From Thermoleophilia bacterium (GTDB lineage Bacteria > Actinomycetota > Thermoleophilia > Gaiellales > JAICJC01): a stretch of DNA of 64,000 nucleotides. The stretch is taken from positions 62,001 to 126,000 of the forward strand of contig JAICYJ010000002.1 of the NCBI GenBank assembly GCA_025934255.1, in the 5' to 3' direction. Below the pieces are notes generated by a model. It saw nothing but the letters and a program-made list of their open reading frames with translations. It was not told the origin of the DNA and did no database searches. This document shows positions 9,129-18,047 of the stretch, in pieces (the first letter of the stretch is position 1; each line of letters starts with the position of its first letter). The position numbers and the translations under genes are program-made.

Positions 9129-9901
9129 GCGCGGAGGCGGCCAGGGGCGAGCGGCTGCGCCGTCTGCACGAGGACGAGCAACTGCTGGTGATGGTGAACG
9201 TGTGGGACGCGGTCACCGCCAGGCTGGTGGCCGAGCTGCCCGGCTGCCGGGCGCTGGCGACGGCCAGCCACTCGATCGCCGAGGCGCACGGCTACCGCGA
9301 CGGCGAGCAGATCCCGCGCGACCTGATGATGGACGCCGTGGGGCGGATCGCAGCGGCGGTCGAGCTGCCGGTCAGCGCCGACCTCGAGGCCGGGTACGGC
9401 GACGTCGGCGAGACGGTGCGGCGCGCGATCGCCGCCGGTGCGGTCGGCGCGAACATCGAGGACCAGATGCGGCCGCTGCCGGAGGCGACAGCGATGATGG
9501 CTGCGGCCGTGGCGGCGGCCGAAGGCGAGGGTGTGCCGTTCGCGCTGAACGCGCGCACCGACGCCTTCCTGCGCGGCGGTGACCGCGAACGCGGCGAGCT
9601 GCTGGACGATGCCGTTGCCCGCGGCCGCGCGTTCCTGGACGCCGGCGCCACCTGCGTGTTCGTGCCCGGACGGCTGGAGGTCGCCGAGATCGAGGCGCTG
9701 GTGGCGGGCATCGGGCGGCGGAAGCTGAGCGTGCTGGCCGGGCCCGGCTTCCCGGCCGGCTCGGAGCTGGAGGCGATGGGCGTGGCCCGCATCTCGTTCG
9801 GCCCCTGGACGCAGCGGCTGGCGCTGACCGCGCTGCTCGACGCGGGCGCCGACCTGCTGGCCGGCGGCTCGCTGCCGGACTGGGTGCGACCGGTCGCCTG
9901 A
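9125..9901 (+). CDS. Isocitrate lyase/PEP mutase family protein
   Basis: 258 residues with a TIM-barrel of the PEP mutase/isocitrate lyase superfamily. Family marks include NVWDAVTARL near the N-terminus, ATASHSIAEAHGYRDGE, the metal-binding segment SADLEAGYGD, NIEDQM, and NARTDAFLRG. The isocitrate/methylisocitrate lyase catalytic motif KKCGH is absent. This groups it with the short oxaloacetate decarboxylase, phosphonopyruvate hydrolase or carboxyphosphonoenolpyruvate-mutase-like proteins. It most likely cleaves or rearranges a 2-oxo acid at a C-C or C-P bond, but the substrate cannot be read from sequence. It starts within the pntB stop. The repeat array lies directly after its stop. Confidence 0.85.
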   Translation: MSAEAARGERLRRLHEDEQLLVMVNVWDAVTARLVAELPGCRALATASHSIAEAHGYRDGEQIPRDLMMDAVGRIAAAVELPVSADLEAGYGDVGETVRRAIAAGAVGANIEDQMRPLPEATAMMAAAVAAAEGEGVPFALNARTDAFLRGGDRERGELLDDAVARGRAFLDAGATCVFVPGRLEVAEIEALVAGIGRRKLSVLAGPGFPAGSELEAMGVARISFGPWTQRLALTALLDAGADLLAGGSLPDWVRPVA

Positions 9902-9915
9902 CGCGTCACGGAAGG

Positions 9916-10130
9916 GTCACGCCCATGCAACGCCTGGAACGACGGTGCCCGGCACCTCCGTTCCACCCCCGGCCGGACGGCCGTCACGGCGAGGTCACGT
10001 CCGTGCAACGCGTGGAACGACGGTGCCCGGCACCTCCGTTCCACCCCCGGCCGGACGGCCGTCACGGCGAAGTCAAGGCACCGTCACGGGTGGTACGACG
10101 GTGCCCGGCACCTCTCTATCACCCCCGGCC
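9916..10130 (+). repeat. Three 78-bp tandem palindromic repeat units
   Basis: Units start at 9916, 9994 and 10072, with an exact 78-base period; the third is partial and diverged. Units 1 and 2 are near identical. Each full unit contains an imperfect hairpin (in unit 1, 9936-9964): 14-base arms starting GGAACG and ending CGTTCC around GGTGCC/GGCACC, with two mismatches. Two smaller palindromes follow, GGCCGGACGGCC and GCCGTCACGGC. The array fills the gap between convergent genes ending at 9901 and 10133. A bidirectional transcription end or REP/BIME-type element is plausible. There is no T-tract. Related motifs recur at 30223-30279. Confidence 0.85.
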
Positions 10131-10132
10131 GC

Positions 10133-11203
10133 TCAGAGCTGGGCGAGCAGCGCCGCGAGCAGGTCGCTTCGCTGCCCGATCGAGCGCAGCGACACGCGCT
10201 CGTCGTCTGCGTGGGCGCCGACCCCGATCGGGCCGAGGCCGTCGATCACCGGTGCGCCGACCGCGGCCGCAAAGTTGCCGTCGGAGCCGCCGCCGGAGGC
10301 ATTCTCGGTCAGCGGCTGGCCCAGCCCGGCCGCGATCTCGACCGTTCGCGCGGCCAGCTCGGCCGACTCGTCGCTGGGGATCATCGGCGGCCGCGTGATG
10401 CCGCCGGCGACCTCGATCGTCGCGCCCGCCAGCACCGGCCGCAGCCCGCGGATCGCCCGCTCCAGCTGCTGCTGCTCGGGAGCCGTCCAGGCGCGCGCGT
10501 CCACCCGTGCCCATGCCTCGGCCGCGACCACGTTGTCACCGGTGCCGCCGCCCACCTGCCCGACGTTCACGCGCACGCCGCGCTCGTCGTCGACCAGGCC
10601 GTTCAGCACCAGCGTCTGGTGGGCCAGCTCGGACACCGCCGAGACTCCGCCGCCCTGGTGCCCCGCATGCGCCGCCTGGCCGCGGATCCGAAGCTGGTAG
10701 CGAGCCAGCCCCGAGCGCCTGGTGGTGATGGTGCCGTCGCGCACCGGCGGCTCCACCACCAGCACCGCGTGGGCCTGCGCCGATACCTCCTCAACCAGCG
10801 GCCGGCCGGTGGGGCTGCCGATCTCCTCGTCGGCGGTCAGCAGCACCGCCAGCGGCCGCGGCGGCGGCCCGGAGCGCCGGATCGCCTCCAGCATCACCAC
10901 GATCCCGCCCTTCATGTCCAGCGCCCCCGGCCCGTGGGCCGCGTCCCCCGTCACCGAGAACGGCATCCGCTGCAGCGTCCCCGCCGGCCAGACGGTGTCC
11001 ATGTGGGCAACGAGCACGATCGTCTCGCCCGCGCGCTGCTCGCCGAACCGTGCCAGCAGGTGCTCGCCGCGCGGCGACGCGTCGCCTCCCAGCGCCGTCA
11101 GCTCGGCCGCCAGGAACGAGCGGATGTGGGACATCCGCACGGCGTCTCCGGTGGGGCTCTCCATCTCCACCAGCCGCCGCAGCATGTCGACGGGGGCCAT
11201 CAT
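10133..11203 (-). CDS. M20 family metallopeptidase (carboxypeptidase G2-like)
   Basis: 356 residues. It hydrolyses an amide bond with a two-metal centre. Metal and catalytic residues are visible: HMDTVWP (His and the following Asp), GALDMKGG (bridging Asp), TADEEIGS (catalytic Glu and metal Glu), EPPV and a C-terminal GVGAHADDE (His). The dimerisation domain lies between (GQAAHAGHQ). It resembles glutamate carboxypeptidase/CPG2-type enzymes more than DapE or ArgE. The start at 11203 (MM) overlaps the stop of the SNF2 helicase by 4 bases (ATGA), so both are in one minus-strand operon. Cytoplasmic, no signal peptide. Confidence 0.9.
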   Translation of the reverse strand: MMAPVDMLRRLVEMESPTGDAVRMSHIRSFLAAELTALGGDASPRGEHLLARFGEQRAGETIVLVAHMDTVWPAGTLQRMPFSVTGDAAHGPGALDMKGGIVVMLEAIRRSGPPPRPLAVLLTADEEIGSPTGRPLVEEVSAQAHAVLVVEPPVRDGTITTRRSGLARYQLRIRGQAAHAGHQGGGVSAVSELAHQTLVLNGLVDDERGVRVNVGQVGGGTGDNVVAAEAWARVDARAWTAPEQQQLERAIRGLRPVLAGATIEVAGGITRPPMIPSDESAELAARTVEIAAGLGQPLTENASGGGSDGNFAAAVGAPVIDGLGPIGVGAHADDERVSLRSIGQRSDLLAALLAQL

Positions 11204-13902
11204 TGGCGCAATTCGACCAGATCGGCGAGCTCGTCGTCGGACAGCTCGCTGATCGCGGTCTCCACGCCACGGTCGACGATGCTCGTGGCCAGCCCCCGCT
11301 TGGCCTCGATCAGCTCGTCGATCCGCTCCTCGATGGTGCCCGCGCAGATCATACGGTGCACCTGCACCACCCGCGTCTGGCCGATCCGGTGGGCCCGGTC
11401 GGATGCCTGGTCCTCGACCGCCGGGTTCCACCAGCGGTCGAAGTGGAAGACGTGGCTGGCGTTGGTCAGGTTCAGCCCCAGCCCGCCCGCCCGCAGCGAC
11501 ATCACCAGCACGCGGGGCTCGCCGCCGGGAGCCTGGAACGCATCCACCATCCGCTCCCGCTCGGCCACCGGCGTGGAGCCGTCCAGGTAGAGGCGGTCGA
11601 TCTCGAGCTCGCGGGTGAGGTGCTCCGACAGCATCCGGCCCATCACCGCGTACTGCGTGAACACGAGCGCGCTGTCGCCCTCGTCCACAGCCTCGACCAG
11701 CATCTCGGTGAGCCGGTCGAGCTTTCCCGACCGGCCGGCCATGTGGCCGGGCTTGCTGAGCGCCTGGGCCGGGTGGTTGCAGACCTGCTTGAGCCGGGTC
11801 AGCAGCGCCAGCACGTGTCCGCGGCGCTCGATGCCGGCCGCGTCGCGGACGGCGCCCAGCATCGCGTCGATGGTGGCCTGGTAGAGCGCCGCCTGCTCCA
11901 CCGTCAGCGTGCAGAACTCGTTCGACTCCTGCCGCGGCGGCAGGTCGGGCAGCACCGACGGGTCGCTCTTGTGCCTCCGCAGGATGAACGGCGCCGTCAC
12001 CCGCCGCAGCCGCGCGGCCGCCTCGTCGTCACGGTGCCGCTCGATCGGCGTTGCATAGCGGCGGCGGAAGGCGCTGCGGCTATCCAGCAGGCCGGGGTTG
12101 AGGAAGTGCAGGATCGACCACAGCTCGTCCAGCCGGTTCTCGATCGGCGTGCCCGTGAGCGCGATCCGGTGGCGCGCGGGCAGCGCCCGGGCCGCCTGCG
12201 CGCCGCGCGTGAGCGGGTTCTTGACCTGCTGCGCCTCGTCCAGCACCAGCACCCGCCACTCCGTCTCGCCCAGCAGCCGCCGGTCGCGCGGCAGCAGCGA
12301 GTAGGAGGTCAGCACCACGTCGTGGCCGGTCAGGTCGTCGATGTGACGCGTGCGGTCGGGCCCGTGGTGCAGGTGCACCGACAGGTCGGGGGCGAACCGC
12401 CCCAGCTCGCGGCGCCAGTTGCCGAGCACGGATGCCGGGCACACGATCAGCGCCGGCGAATCGGCCTGGTCGGATCGCTCCAGCAGGTAGGCGATCAGCT
12501 GCACCGTCTTGCCCAGGCCCATGTCGTCGGCCAGCAGCGCGCCCAGGCCCAGCCTGCGCATCCCCACCAGCCAGCCCAGGCCGCTCTCCTGGTAGGGCCG
12601 CAGCACGCCGTGGAACCCCTCGCCGGCCTCGACCGGCTGGCGCAGCCCGGGGTCTCGCAGCTCCGCGGCCAGCTGCTCGAGCTCAGTCGAGCGCGCCGAG
12701 TCGACCTCCATCTCGAACCCGCGCAGCTCGGCCCGCCCCGCCAGCGTCGCTCCCAGGGCCGTCAGCGCCGGGATGCCGGGCGAGTGCAGCGCCAGCTGTG
12801 CCAGCTGCCGCGCCCGCCGCAGCGCCTTGTCGCCGAGCAGCGTCCACTCGCCGCCGATGCGCACCAGCGGCTGGGTGGCGGCTGCCAGGGCGCGGAACTC
12901 CTCGTCGCTGATCTGCCGGCCGCCCAGCGCGGCGTGCAGGTCGTACTCGACGACGCCGCCCAGCGACAACGGCCCCGGCGCGAACGACAGCCCAGCCTGC
13001 TCCAGGTCCAGCTCCTCCCTCTGGCGGAGCTCGTCGGGGAGGCGCACCGAGGCGCCCGCAAACTCGAGCGCGGGAACGGCCGCCCGCAGGTCGGCGACCT
13101 GCGCCAGCGTCAGCTCGACGCGGCCGTCCTGGATCCGGGACAGCACCGGCAGGATGTTGGCGGCGCGCCCGATCCGACCCGGGTCGATCGGCGTGACATG
13201 GAGCGGCCAGTTGCCGCCCGGGTCCGCTGGTAGCTGCAGCACCAGCTCGAGCGGATCGAGCGAACGGCGCAGGTTCACCACCGGCGCCACCGCGCCCAGG
13301 TCGGGCGCGACGGTGCGCAGGGCCGGCTGCAACACCGACAGATCGATTGCCTCGTGGTGGCTGTCCGGGGCGGTCAGCTGTCGCGGGTCGCGCACCGCGG
13401 CCGCAAGCGCGCGCATCGAGGCGCGCACGAACTGCTCCACGGCGGACACCGCACTGACGGTCGAGGGCTCCTCGCCGTGGTCGGCCACGGCGGCGTGCGC
13501 CAGGGGCGGGAAGGCGGCCGCGAAGCGGTCGAGCGAGGGCGGATCGCCACCCGCCTCGACCACGCGCTCGGTCAGCCGGGCCACCAGCCGCCAGGCGCGC
13601 AGCGATGCGCTCGGCTGCTCGCCGTTCTCGGGCTCCTCGGGCTCGGCCAGCAGGTACGCGAGCGCAGGCAGCATCGGCAGGCAGCGCGTGTCCACGACCC
13701 GCTCGCCGCCGGCCGCCACGATCGTCACCGGCAGCCGGCGCAGGTTGTGGGGCAGCCCGCGGTCGTCGAGCAGCGAGCTCCAGCCGCCCGGTGTCAGGGG
13801 CGACACCGAGTAGAAACCCATGAGCGGCTCCTCGGCCCCGCGGGGGACGAACGTCAGCTCCAGCGGTGCGCGGCGCGCGGTCGATGTCGATGGCAGGCTC
13901 AA
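11200..13902 (-). CDS. SNF2-family DEAD/DEAH-like helicase
   Basis: 900 residues, with a TTG start preceded by TAGCGT 8 bases upstream. The first roughly 430 residues are the acidic N-terminal region of bacterial SNF2 ATPases (DUF3670-type, by family knowledge). The ATPase follows: motif I ADDMGLGKT with Lys465, motif II LVLDEAQQVKN with Asp555, motif III LTGTPIEN. The C-terminal lobe has SLRAGGLGLNLT and the arginine-finger motif DRAHRIGQ. Such proteins translocate on double-stranded DNA and probably remodel protein-DNA complexes or stalled RNA polymerase (RapA/HepA-like). No nuclease or methylase partner is adjacent, so a defence-system role is not supported. Confidence 0.93.
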   Translation of the reverse strand: MSLPSTSTARRAPLELTFVPRGAEEPLMGFYSVSPLTPGGWSSLLDDRGLPHNLRRLPVTIVAAGGERVVDTRCLPMLPALAYLLAEPEEPENGEQPSASLRAWRLVARLTERVVEAGGDPPSLDRFAAAFPPLAHAAVADHGEEPSTVSAVSAVEQFVRASMRALAAAVRDPRQLTAPDSHHEAIDLSVLQPALRTVAPDLGAVAPVVNLRRSLDPLELVLQLPADPGGNWPLHVTPIDPGRIGRAANILPVLSRIQDGRVELTLAQVADLRAAVPALEFAGASVRLPDELRQREELDLEQAGLSFAPGPLSLGGVVEYDLHAALGGRQISDEEFRALAAATQPLVRIGGEWTLLGDKALRRARQLAQLALHSPGIPALTALGATLAGRAELRGFEMEVDSARSTELEQLAAELRDPGLRQPVEAGEGFHGVLRPYQESGLGWLVGMRRLGLGALLADDMGLGKTVQLIAYLLERSDQADSPALIVCPASVLGNWRRELGRFAPDLSVHLHHGPDRTRHIDDLTGHDVVLTSYSLLPRDRRLLGETEWRVLVLDEAQQVKNPLTRGAQAARALPARHRIALTGTPIENRLDELWSILHFLNPGLLDSRSAFRRRYATPIERHRDDEAAARLRRVTAPFILRRHKSDPSVLPDLPPRQESNEFCTLTVEQAALYQATIDAMLGAVRDAAGIERRGHVLALLTRLKQVCNHPAQALSKPGHMAGRSGKLDRLTEMLVEAVDEGDSALVFTQYAVMGRMLSEHLTRELEIDRLYLDGSTPVAERERMVDAFQAPGGEPRVLVMSLRAGGLGLNLTNASHVFHFDRWWNPAVEDQASDRAHRIGQTRVVQVHRMICAGTIEERIDELIEAKRGLATSIVDRGVETAISELSDDELADLVELRQ

Positions 13903-13981
13903 ACCGAGAAACGCTAGCAGGGCACCCCCCTCTCGGGTCGAGATTGCGGAAGCCGCGGCAGCCGCTGGTAGGTTTCAAACC
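13903..13981. promoter_or_regulatory. Divergent promoter region, SNF2 gene and molybdenum hydroxylase operon
   Basis: On the plus strand TAGGTT (13969-13974) lies 7 bases before the iron-sulfur subunit ATG. On the minus strand TAGCGT (plus 13911-13916) lies 8 bases before the helicase TTG. Both are leaderless geometry, with no ribosome binding site on either side. Confidence 0.55.
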
Positions 13982-14437
13982 ATGCAGGTCGAGCTCGAGG
14001 TGAACGGGAACCGCTACCGGGTCGATGCAGCGGCGGCGGAGCCGCTGTCGGCGCTGCTGCGTGACCGGTTGCAGCTGACCGGCACCAAGGTTGCCTGCGG
14101 CGAGGGCACGTGCGGCAGCTGCACGGTGCTGGTGGACGACCGACCCGTGTTGTCCTGCCTGACACTGGCTGCCGCCTGCGACGGGGCGTCGGTGCGCACG
14201 GTCGAGGCGGAGGGCGACCTGCTCGATCGGCTGCGCCGGGCCTTCACCGAGGAGGACGGCTTCCAGTGCGGGTTCTGCACGCCCGGGCAGCTGATGTCTG
14301 CGCTGGCGCTGCTGGAGCGGACGCCGCACCCCAGCCCGGATGAGATCGTGACCGCGATGAGCGGCAACCTCTGCCGGTGCGGGGCGTACGAGGGCATCGC
14401 CGTGGCGGTGGCACGAGCCGCCGAGGCGCCCGCGTGA
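13982..14437 (+). CDS. Molybdenum hydroxylase, (2Fe-2S) small subunit
   Basis: 151 residues with two [2Fe-2S] domains. The plant-ferredoxin-like cluster uses CGEGTCGSC plus a later Cys (SCLTLA). The second cluster uses CGFCTPGQLM and CRCGAYEGIA. It passes electrons from the Mo centre to FAD in xanthine-oxidase-family enzymes. ATG 13982 was chosen for its homology to family N-termini (VELEVNGNRYRV) and the TAGGTT box 7 bases upstream. The longer in-frame extension has no support. Gene order is small-large-medium. The stop overlaps the large subunit start by one base (TGATG). Confidence 0.95.
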   Translation: MQVELEVNGNRYRVDAAAAEPLSALLRDRLQLTGTKVACGEGTCGSCTVLVDDRPVLSCLTLAAACDGASVRTVEAEGDLLDRLRRAFTEEDGFQCGFCTPGQLMSALALLERTPHPSPDEIVTAMSGNLCRCGAYEGIAVAVARAAEAPA

Positions 14438-16674
14438 TGGCGCGCCTGATCAAGACCGAGGCGGTGGTCGAGGGCCGCACGGAGGTGCGCTGGACGCTGG
14501 TCGAGGAGGACTCGACTCCGGAGTGGCCGGCCGACCAGCCGCCCGGTGTGGTCGGCGAGCCGACCACCCGGCTCACGGCCGGGGCGCGCCTGTCGGGGTC
14601 GGCTCGCTACACGTCCGACATGCAGCTGCCCCGCCAGCTGGAAGCGACGGTGCTGCGCAGCCCGCACGCCAACGCCCGCCTGACATCGATATCGCTGGAC
14701 GCCGCCCGCGCCGTGCCGGGCGTGCGCGCCGTGATCGGACCCGGTGACTGCCCGCAGTTCGACGGCGAGGCGGTGCTGCACGACGAGCCGCCGTACGGCG
14801 GCGCCGCGGTGGCCGCGATCGCCGCGGAGACGCGCGAGGCGGCGGACGAGGCGATGGCCGCGCTCGACCCGCAGTGGGAGCCGCTGGGGTTTGTGGTCGA
14901 CCTCGACCAGTCGCTCGAGAACCAGACGTTCCAGGACGACCCGGTCGAATACGAGCGCGGTGACGCCGAGACGGCGCTGGCCGCCGCCGAGCTGACGATC
15001 ACCAGCGACTATCTGGCGCCGGCCCAGCTCCACAACTCGATGGAACCGCACTGCGCGGTGGCCGACTGGCGTCCCGACGGGCTGACGCTGTGGAGCTCGA
15101 CGCAGGGCATCTACCAGGCGCGCTCGCAGCTGTGCGGCTCGTTCGGGCTCGACCAGGAGCACGTCCGGGTGATCTGCCACTTCATGGGCGGCGGCTTCGG
15201 CTCCAAGTTCGGCTGCGGTCCCGAGGGCGTGATCGCGGCCGAGCTGTCGCGCCGCGCGGGCCGCCCGGTGCGGCTGGTGTTGAGCCGCCGCGACGAGAAC
15301 CTGAGCACCGGCTACCGCACGCCGGCCCGGTTCAGCTTCACGATCGGCGCCGGCTGCGACGGGCGGCTGCAGGCCGTCGAGGCATCGGCCGTGATGGGCC
15401 TGGGCACGGGCGGGTGGGCGTATCCGGTGCTGGAGCCCGTCAAGTCGGTCTATGCCTGCGAGCACCAGCACCTGATGACGCTACCGATGCGGCTCAACCT
15501 GGGCCCCGCGGCGGCCTTCCGCGCGCCGGGTGTGATGGAGGGAACGTGGGCGTTCGAGCAGGCGCTGGACGAGCTGGCCGAGGCGGCCGGCCTCGACCCG
15601 CTGGAGCTGCGCCGCCGCAACCACACCGACGTCGACCCCTCCACCGGCCGCCCGTATACGTCCAAGCGGCTGCTGGAGAGCTACGACCTGGCGGCCGAGC
15701 TGGCCGGCTGGGACGCGCGTGACGAGCTCCGCTCGGACGGCCGCGTGCGGCGCGGGATGGGCTGCGCCAGCCAGTACTGGTGGGGCGGCGGCGGGCCGCC
15801 GGCCTACGCGGACGTGCGCATCGGAAGCGATGCCAAGCCGGTGCTGACGGTCGGCATGCAGGACCTGGGCACCGGCGTGACGACCGCCTGCGCGGTGGTG
15901 CTGGCCGAGCGGCTGGGGATCCGCCCCGACCAGGTCACGGTCCGCACCGGCGACACCGACCTGGCCGGCCATGGGCCGTTCTCGGGCGGCTCGATGACGC
16001 TGGCGTCGGTGGCTCCCGCGGTGCGGTCGGCCGGCCACCACGTGCGCACGCAGCTGCTGGAGCTGGCCGCCGACATGTTCGAGATCGCAGCCTCCGACCT
16101 GGAGCTGACCGAGGGCGAGGTGCGATCGACCGACGGCACGCTGCGCCGGCCCATCCACGACGTCACCGAGAAGCTCGGCAACGCATGGGTGACCGGATCG
16201 GGGTCGCGCGCGCCCAACCCGGACGGCATGGCCGTGAACACGTTCGGCTGCCAGATCGCGCAGGTGGCCGTGGACACCCTCACCGGCCTGATCACCGTCG
16301 AGCGGGTGGTCGCGGTGCACGACATCGGCCGCGTGGTCAACCCGATGGGCGCGCGCAGCCAGGTGCTGGGCGGGATCCTGCAGGGAATCGGCTTCGCGCT
16401 CAGCGAGGAACGGGTGGTCGATCCAACCACCGGCACGGTGGTCAACGCCGGCCTCGAGGACTACAAGATCCCGACCCTGGCCGACCTGCCCGAGGTCGAG
16501 TGCCGGTTCGTGGGCGAGCCCGACCCGGAGCTGGCGCTGGGCATCAAGGGGCTGGGCGAGCCGCCCATCATCCCCACGCCCGGCGCCATCGGAAACGCCG
16601 TCGCCCACGCGCTGGGGCTGCGGCTGCGCGAGGCGCCCTACACGCCCCGCCGGGTGCTGGAGGCGCTGCAGTGA
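14437..16674 (+). CDS. Molybdenum hydroxylase, large molybdopterin-binding subunit
   Basis: 745 residues of the xanthine dehydrogenase/aldehyde oxidase family; it hydroxylates aldehydes or heterocycles at a Mo-pyranopterin cofactor. Marks include MGGGFGSKFGCG, QDLGTG, the active-site loop AAFRAPGVMEG and the catalytic Glu708 in KGLGEPP. The CO dehydrogenase active-site loop (AYRCSFR) is absent, so this is not a CO dehydrogenase. The loop and the partner FAD subunit resemble PaoC/YagR-type aldehyde oxidoreductases. It starts at ATG 14437, overlapping the small subunit stop by one base, and its own stop overlaps the FAD subunit. Cytoplasmic here: no Tat signal is seen on the small subunit. Confidence 0.93.
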   Translation: MARLIKTEAVVEGRTEVRWTLVEEDSTPEWPADQPPGVVGEPTTRLTAGARLSGSARYTSDMQLPRQLEATVLRSPHANARLTSISLDAARAVPGVRAVIGPGDCPQFDGEAVLHDEPPYGGAAVAAIAAETREAADEAMAALDPQWEPLGFVVDLDQSLENQTFQDDPVEYERGDAETALAAAELTITSDYLAPAQLHNSMEPHCAVADWRPDGLTLWSSTQGIYQARSQLCGSFGLDQEHVRVICHFMGGGFGSKFGCGPEGVIAAELSRRAGRPVRLVLSRRDENLSTGYRTPARFSFTIGAGCDGRLQAVEASAVMGLGTGGWAYPVLEPVKSVYACEHQHLMTLPMRLNLGPAAAFRAPGVMEGTWAFEQALDELAEAAGLDPLELRRRNHTDVDPSTGRPYTSKRLLESYDLAAELAGWDARDELRSDGRVRRGMGCASQYWWGGGGPPAYADVRIGSDAKPVLTVGMQDLGTGVTTACAVVLAERLGIRPDQVTVRTGDTDLAGHGPFSGGSMTLASVAPAVRSAGHHVRTQLLELAADMFEIAASDLELTEGEVRSTDGTLRRPIHDVTEKLGNAWVTGSGSRAPNPDGMAVNTFGCQIAQVAVDTLTGLITVERVVAVHDIGRVVNPMGARSQVLGGILQGIGFALSEERVVDPTTGTVVNAGLEDYKIPTLADLPEVECRFVGEPDPELALGIKGLGEPPIIPTPGAIGNAVAHALGLRLREAPYTPRRVLEALQ

Positions 16675-17552
16675 GGACGTTCGCCTACGCCCGGCCGGCG
16701 CGGGTCGAGGACGCCGCCGCGGCGCTGTCGCAGCCGGCCGCCCGCGCCATGGGCGGCGGCACCGACCTGATCACCCAGCAGCACCGCGGCATCCTGGCGG
16801 CCGAGTCGGTCGTCGACCTGCGCGGCCTGGGCCTGGACGCGATCGCGGCCGAGGGCGAGGGCGTCCGCATCGGCGCAACCGTGACGCTGGCCGACCTCGG
16901 CCGCGACGAGGCCGTCCGCGAGCGCTTCGCGGTGCTGCATCAGGCCGCCTCGGCGGCGGCCTCACCACAGCTGCGCGAGATGGGCACCGTTGCCGGGAAC
17001 CTCTGCCAGCAGGTGCGCTGCTGGTACTTCCGGCACCCCGACCTGACCTGCTGGCTGCGCGGCGGCGACACCTGCTACGCCCAGGTCGGAGACCACCGCA
17101 AGCACGGCCTGGAGCCGGGCGACTGCATCTCGGTCGCGCCCAGCGATCTGGCCGCGGCGCTGCTGGCGCTGGACGCGACGGTCGACACCAGCAGCCGCCC
17201 ACAGGGGATCCCGCTGGCGGACCTCTACCGCAAGGCCAGCGACGAGAACCGCTCCACCCTGGCGCTGGCGCCAGGCGAGTTCGTGACCGCCGTCGTGGTG
17301 CCGCGCGCCCCGGACGCGAGCGCGTACGAGCGGGCCGGCGAGCGGCACGCCTGGAGCTTCGCGCTGGCCGGCGTCGCAGCCGCCCGCTTCGGCGACCAGC
17401 TGCGGCTGGCCGCGATCGGGGTATCGAACCTGCCGCGTCTGCTCGATCCGGCCGATCCGCTGGCGGGCCTGCCCGGCCTCGAGCAGACGGCCTGGAAGCG
17501 GCGGCTGCTGAGCGGCCTGGCCGGCCAGGCGCTGGCGCGCGTCTCGGGGTGA
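16671..17552 (+). CDS. Molybdenum hydroxylase, FAD-binding medium subunit with extra cysteine cluster
   Basis: 293 residues with GTG start. FAD motifs are AMGGGTDLI near residue 25 and EMGTVAGN near 105. Directly after it comes an insertion with Cys112, Cys117, Cys127 and Cys135 (LCQQVRCWYF, TCWLRGGDTC). This pattern is shared with PaoB/YagS and HcrB, where an extra [4Fe-4S] cluster is bound. Xanthine dehydrogenase and CO dehydrogenase medium subunits lack it. The trimeric enzyme is therefore most like PaoABC-type aldehyde oxidase. No dedicated XdhC/PaoD maturation gene is adjacent; a MoxR/VWA pair of CoxD/CoxE type occurs at 28.1-30.2 kb. Confidence 0.92.
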   Translation: MRTFAYARPARVEDAAAALSQPAARAMGGGTDLITQQHRGILAAESVVDLRGLGLDAIAAEGEGVRIGATVTLADLGRDEAVRERFAVLHQAASAAASPQLREMGTVAGNLCQQVRCWYFRHPDLTCWLRGGDTCYAQVGDHRKHGLEPGDCISVAPSDLAAALLALDATVDTSSRPQGIPLADLYRKASDENRSTLALAPGEFVTAVVVPRAPDASAYERAGERHAWSFALAGVAAARFGDQLRLAAIGVSNLPRLLDPADPLAGLPGLEQTAWKRRLLSGLAGQALARVSG

Positions 17553-17561
17553 GCGCGTTAC

Positions 17562-18047
17562 CTAGAGCCTGATCAGCGTCGCGTCGGCGCCCTCGGCGCC
17601 GATCACCAGGCGCAGCACGCTCGGGTAGGCGGCCCGCCGTTTCCAGGTGGGACTGCCCGGGTTGAGGAAGAGCACGCCGTCCACCAGCTCCTTGACCGGC
17701 TGGTGGGAGTGCGCGAACACGATCACCGCCGCTGCCGGGAACCGCTTTCGCAGGCGCGCCTCACGGCCCTGGCGGGGCCCGGCGTCGTGCACCATCGCCA
17801 CCTCCACGCCGGCCAGGCTCAGCTGCAGCTGTTCGGGCACGCCGGCCGCCCGCACGTCCCAGCCGTCGATGTTGCCGAGCACCGCGTACACCGGCGCGTG
17901 GGCCTCGAGCTCGGTCAGCACGGCGGTGCTGGTGGCATCGCCGCCGTGCAGGATCAGCTCGGCCCACTCCAGGTGCGGCACCAGCGCCTCGGGCAGGGCG
18001 GGTGTATGGTCGGGGATGTGGGTGTCGGCCAGGACGAGGACGTTCAC
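17562..18047 (-). CDS. YfcE-like metallophosphoesterase
   Basis: 161 residues, the short calcineurin-like phosphoesterase fold. All metal motifs are present: ADTHIPD (Asp, His), HGGDAT (Asp), GNIDGWD (Asn), VHDAG (His) and FAHSHQP (two His). It is a cytoplasmic Mn- or Ni-dependent phosphodiesterase of the YfcE/MJ0936 type; physiological substrate unknown. It overlaps ilvD by 4 bases (ATGA), so it is the last gene of the 76-aa protein-ilvD operon, and it converges with the molybdenum hydroxylase operon with only 9 bases between stops. Confidence 0.9.
   Translation of the reverse strand: MNVLVLADTHIPDHTPALPEALVPHLEWAELILHGGDATSTAVLTELEAHAPVYAVLGNIDGWDVRAAGVPEQLQLSLAGVEVAMVHDAGPRQGREARLRKRFPAAAVIVFAHSHQPVKELVDGVLFLNPGSPTWKRRAAYPSVLRLVIGAEGADATLIRL

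Noticed and set aside
9916..10130. CRISPR array.
   Set aside because: Units are contiguous with no unique spacers, and no cas genes are in the window.
9925..10398. A repetitive Arg/Pro protein reading through the 78-bp repeats.
   Set aside because: The repeat length is a multiple of three, so it stays open by chance. It has no ribosome-binding site or promoter box and continues antisense into the M20 gene.
11200..13902. Component of an anti-phage defence system (DISARM- or BREX-like).
   Set aside because: The helicase has no methylase, nuclease or phospholipase-D partner; its only operon mate is an M20 peptidase.
13982..17552. Aerobic CO dehydrogenase (coxMSL).
   Set aside because: The active-site loop is FRAPGVMEG, not AYRCSFR, and the FAD subunit has the Cys insertion of the PaoB/HcrB group.
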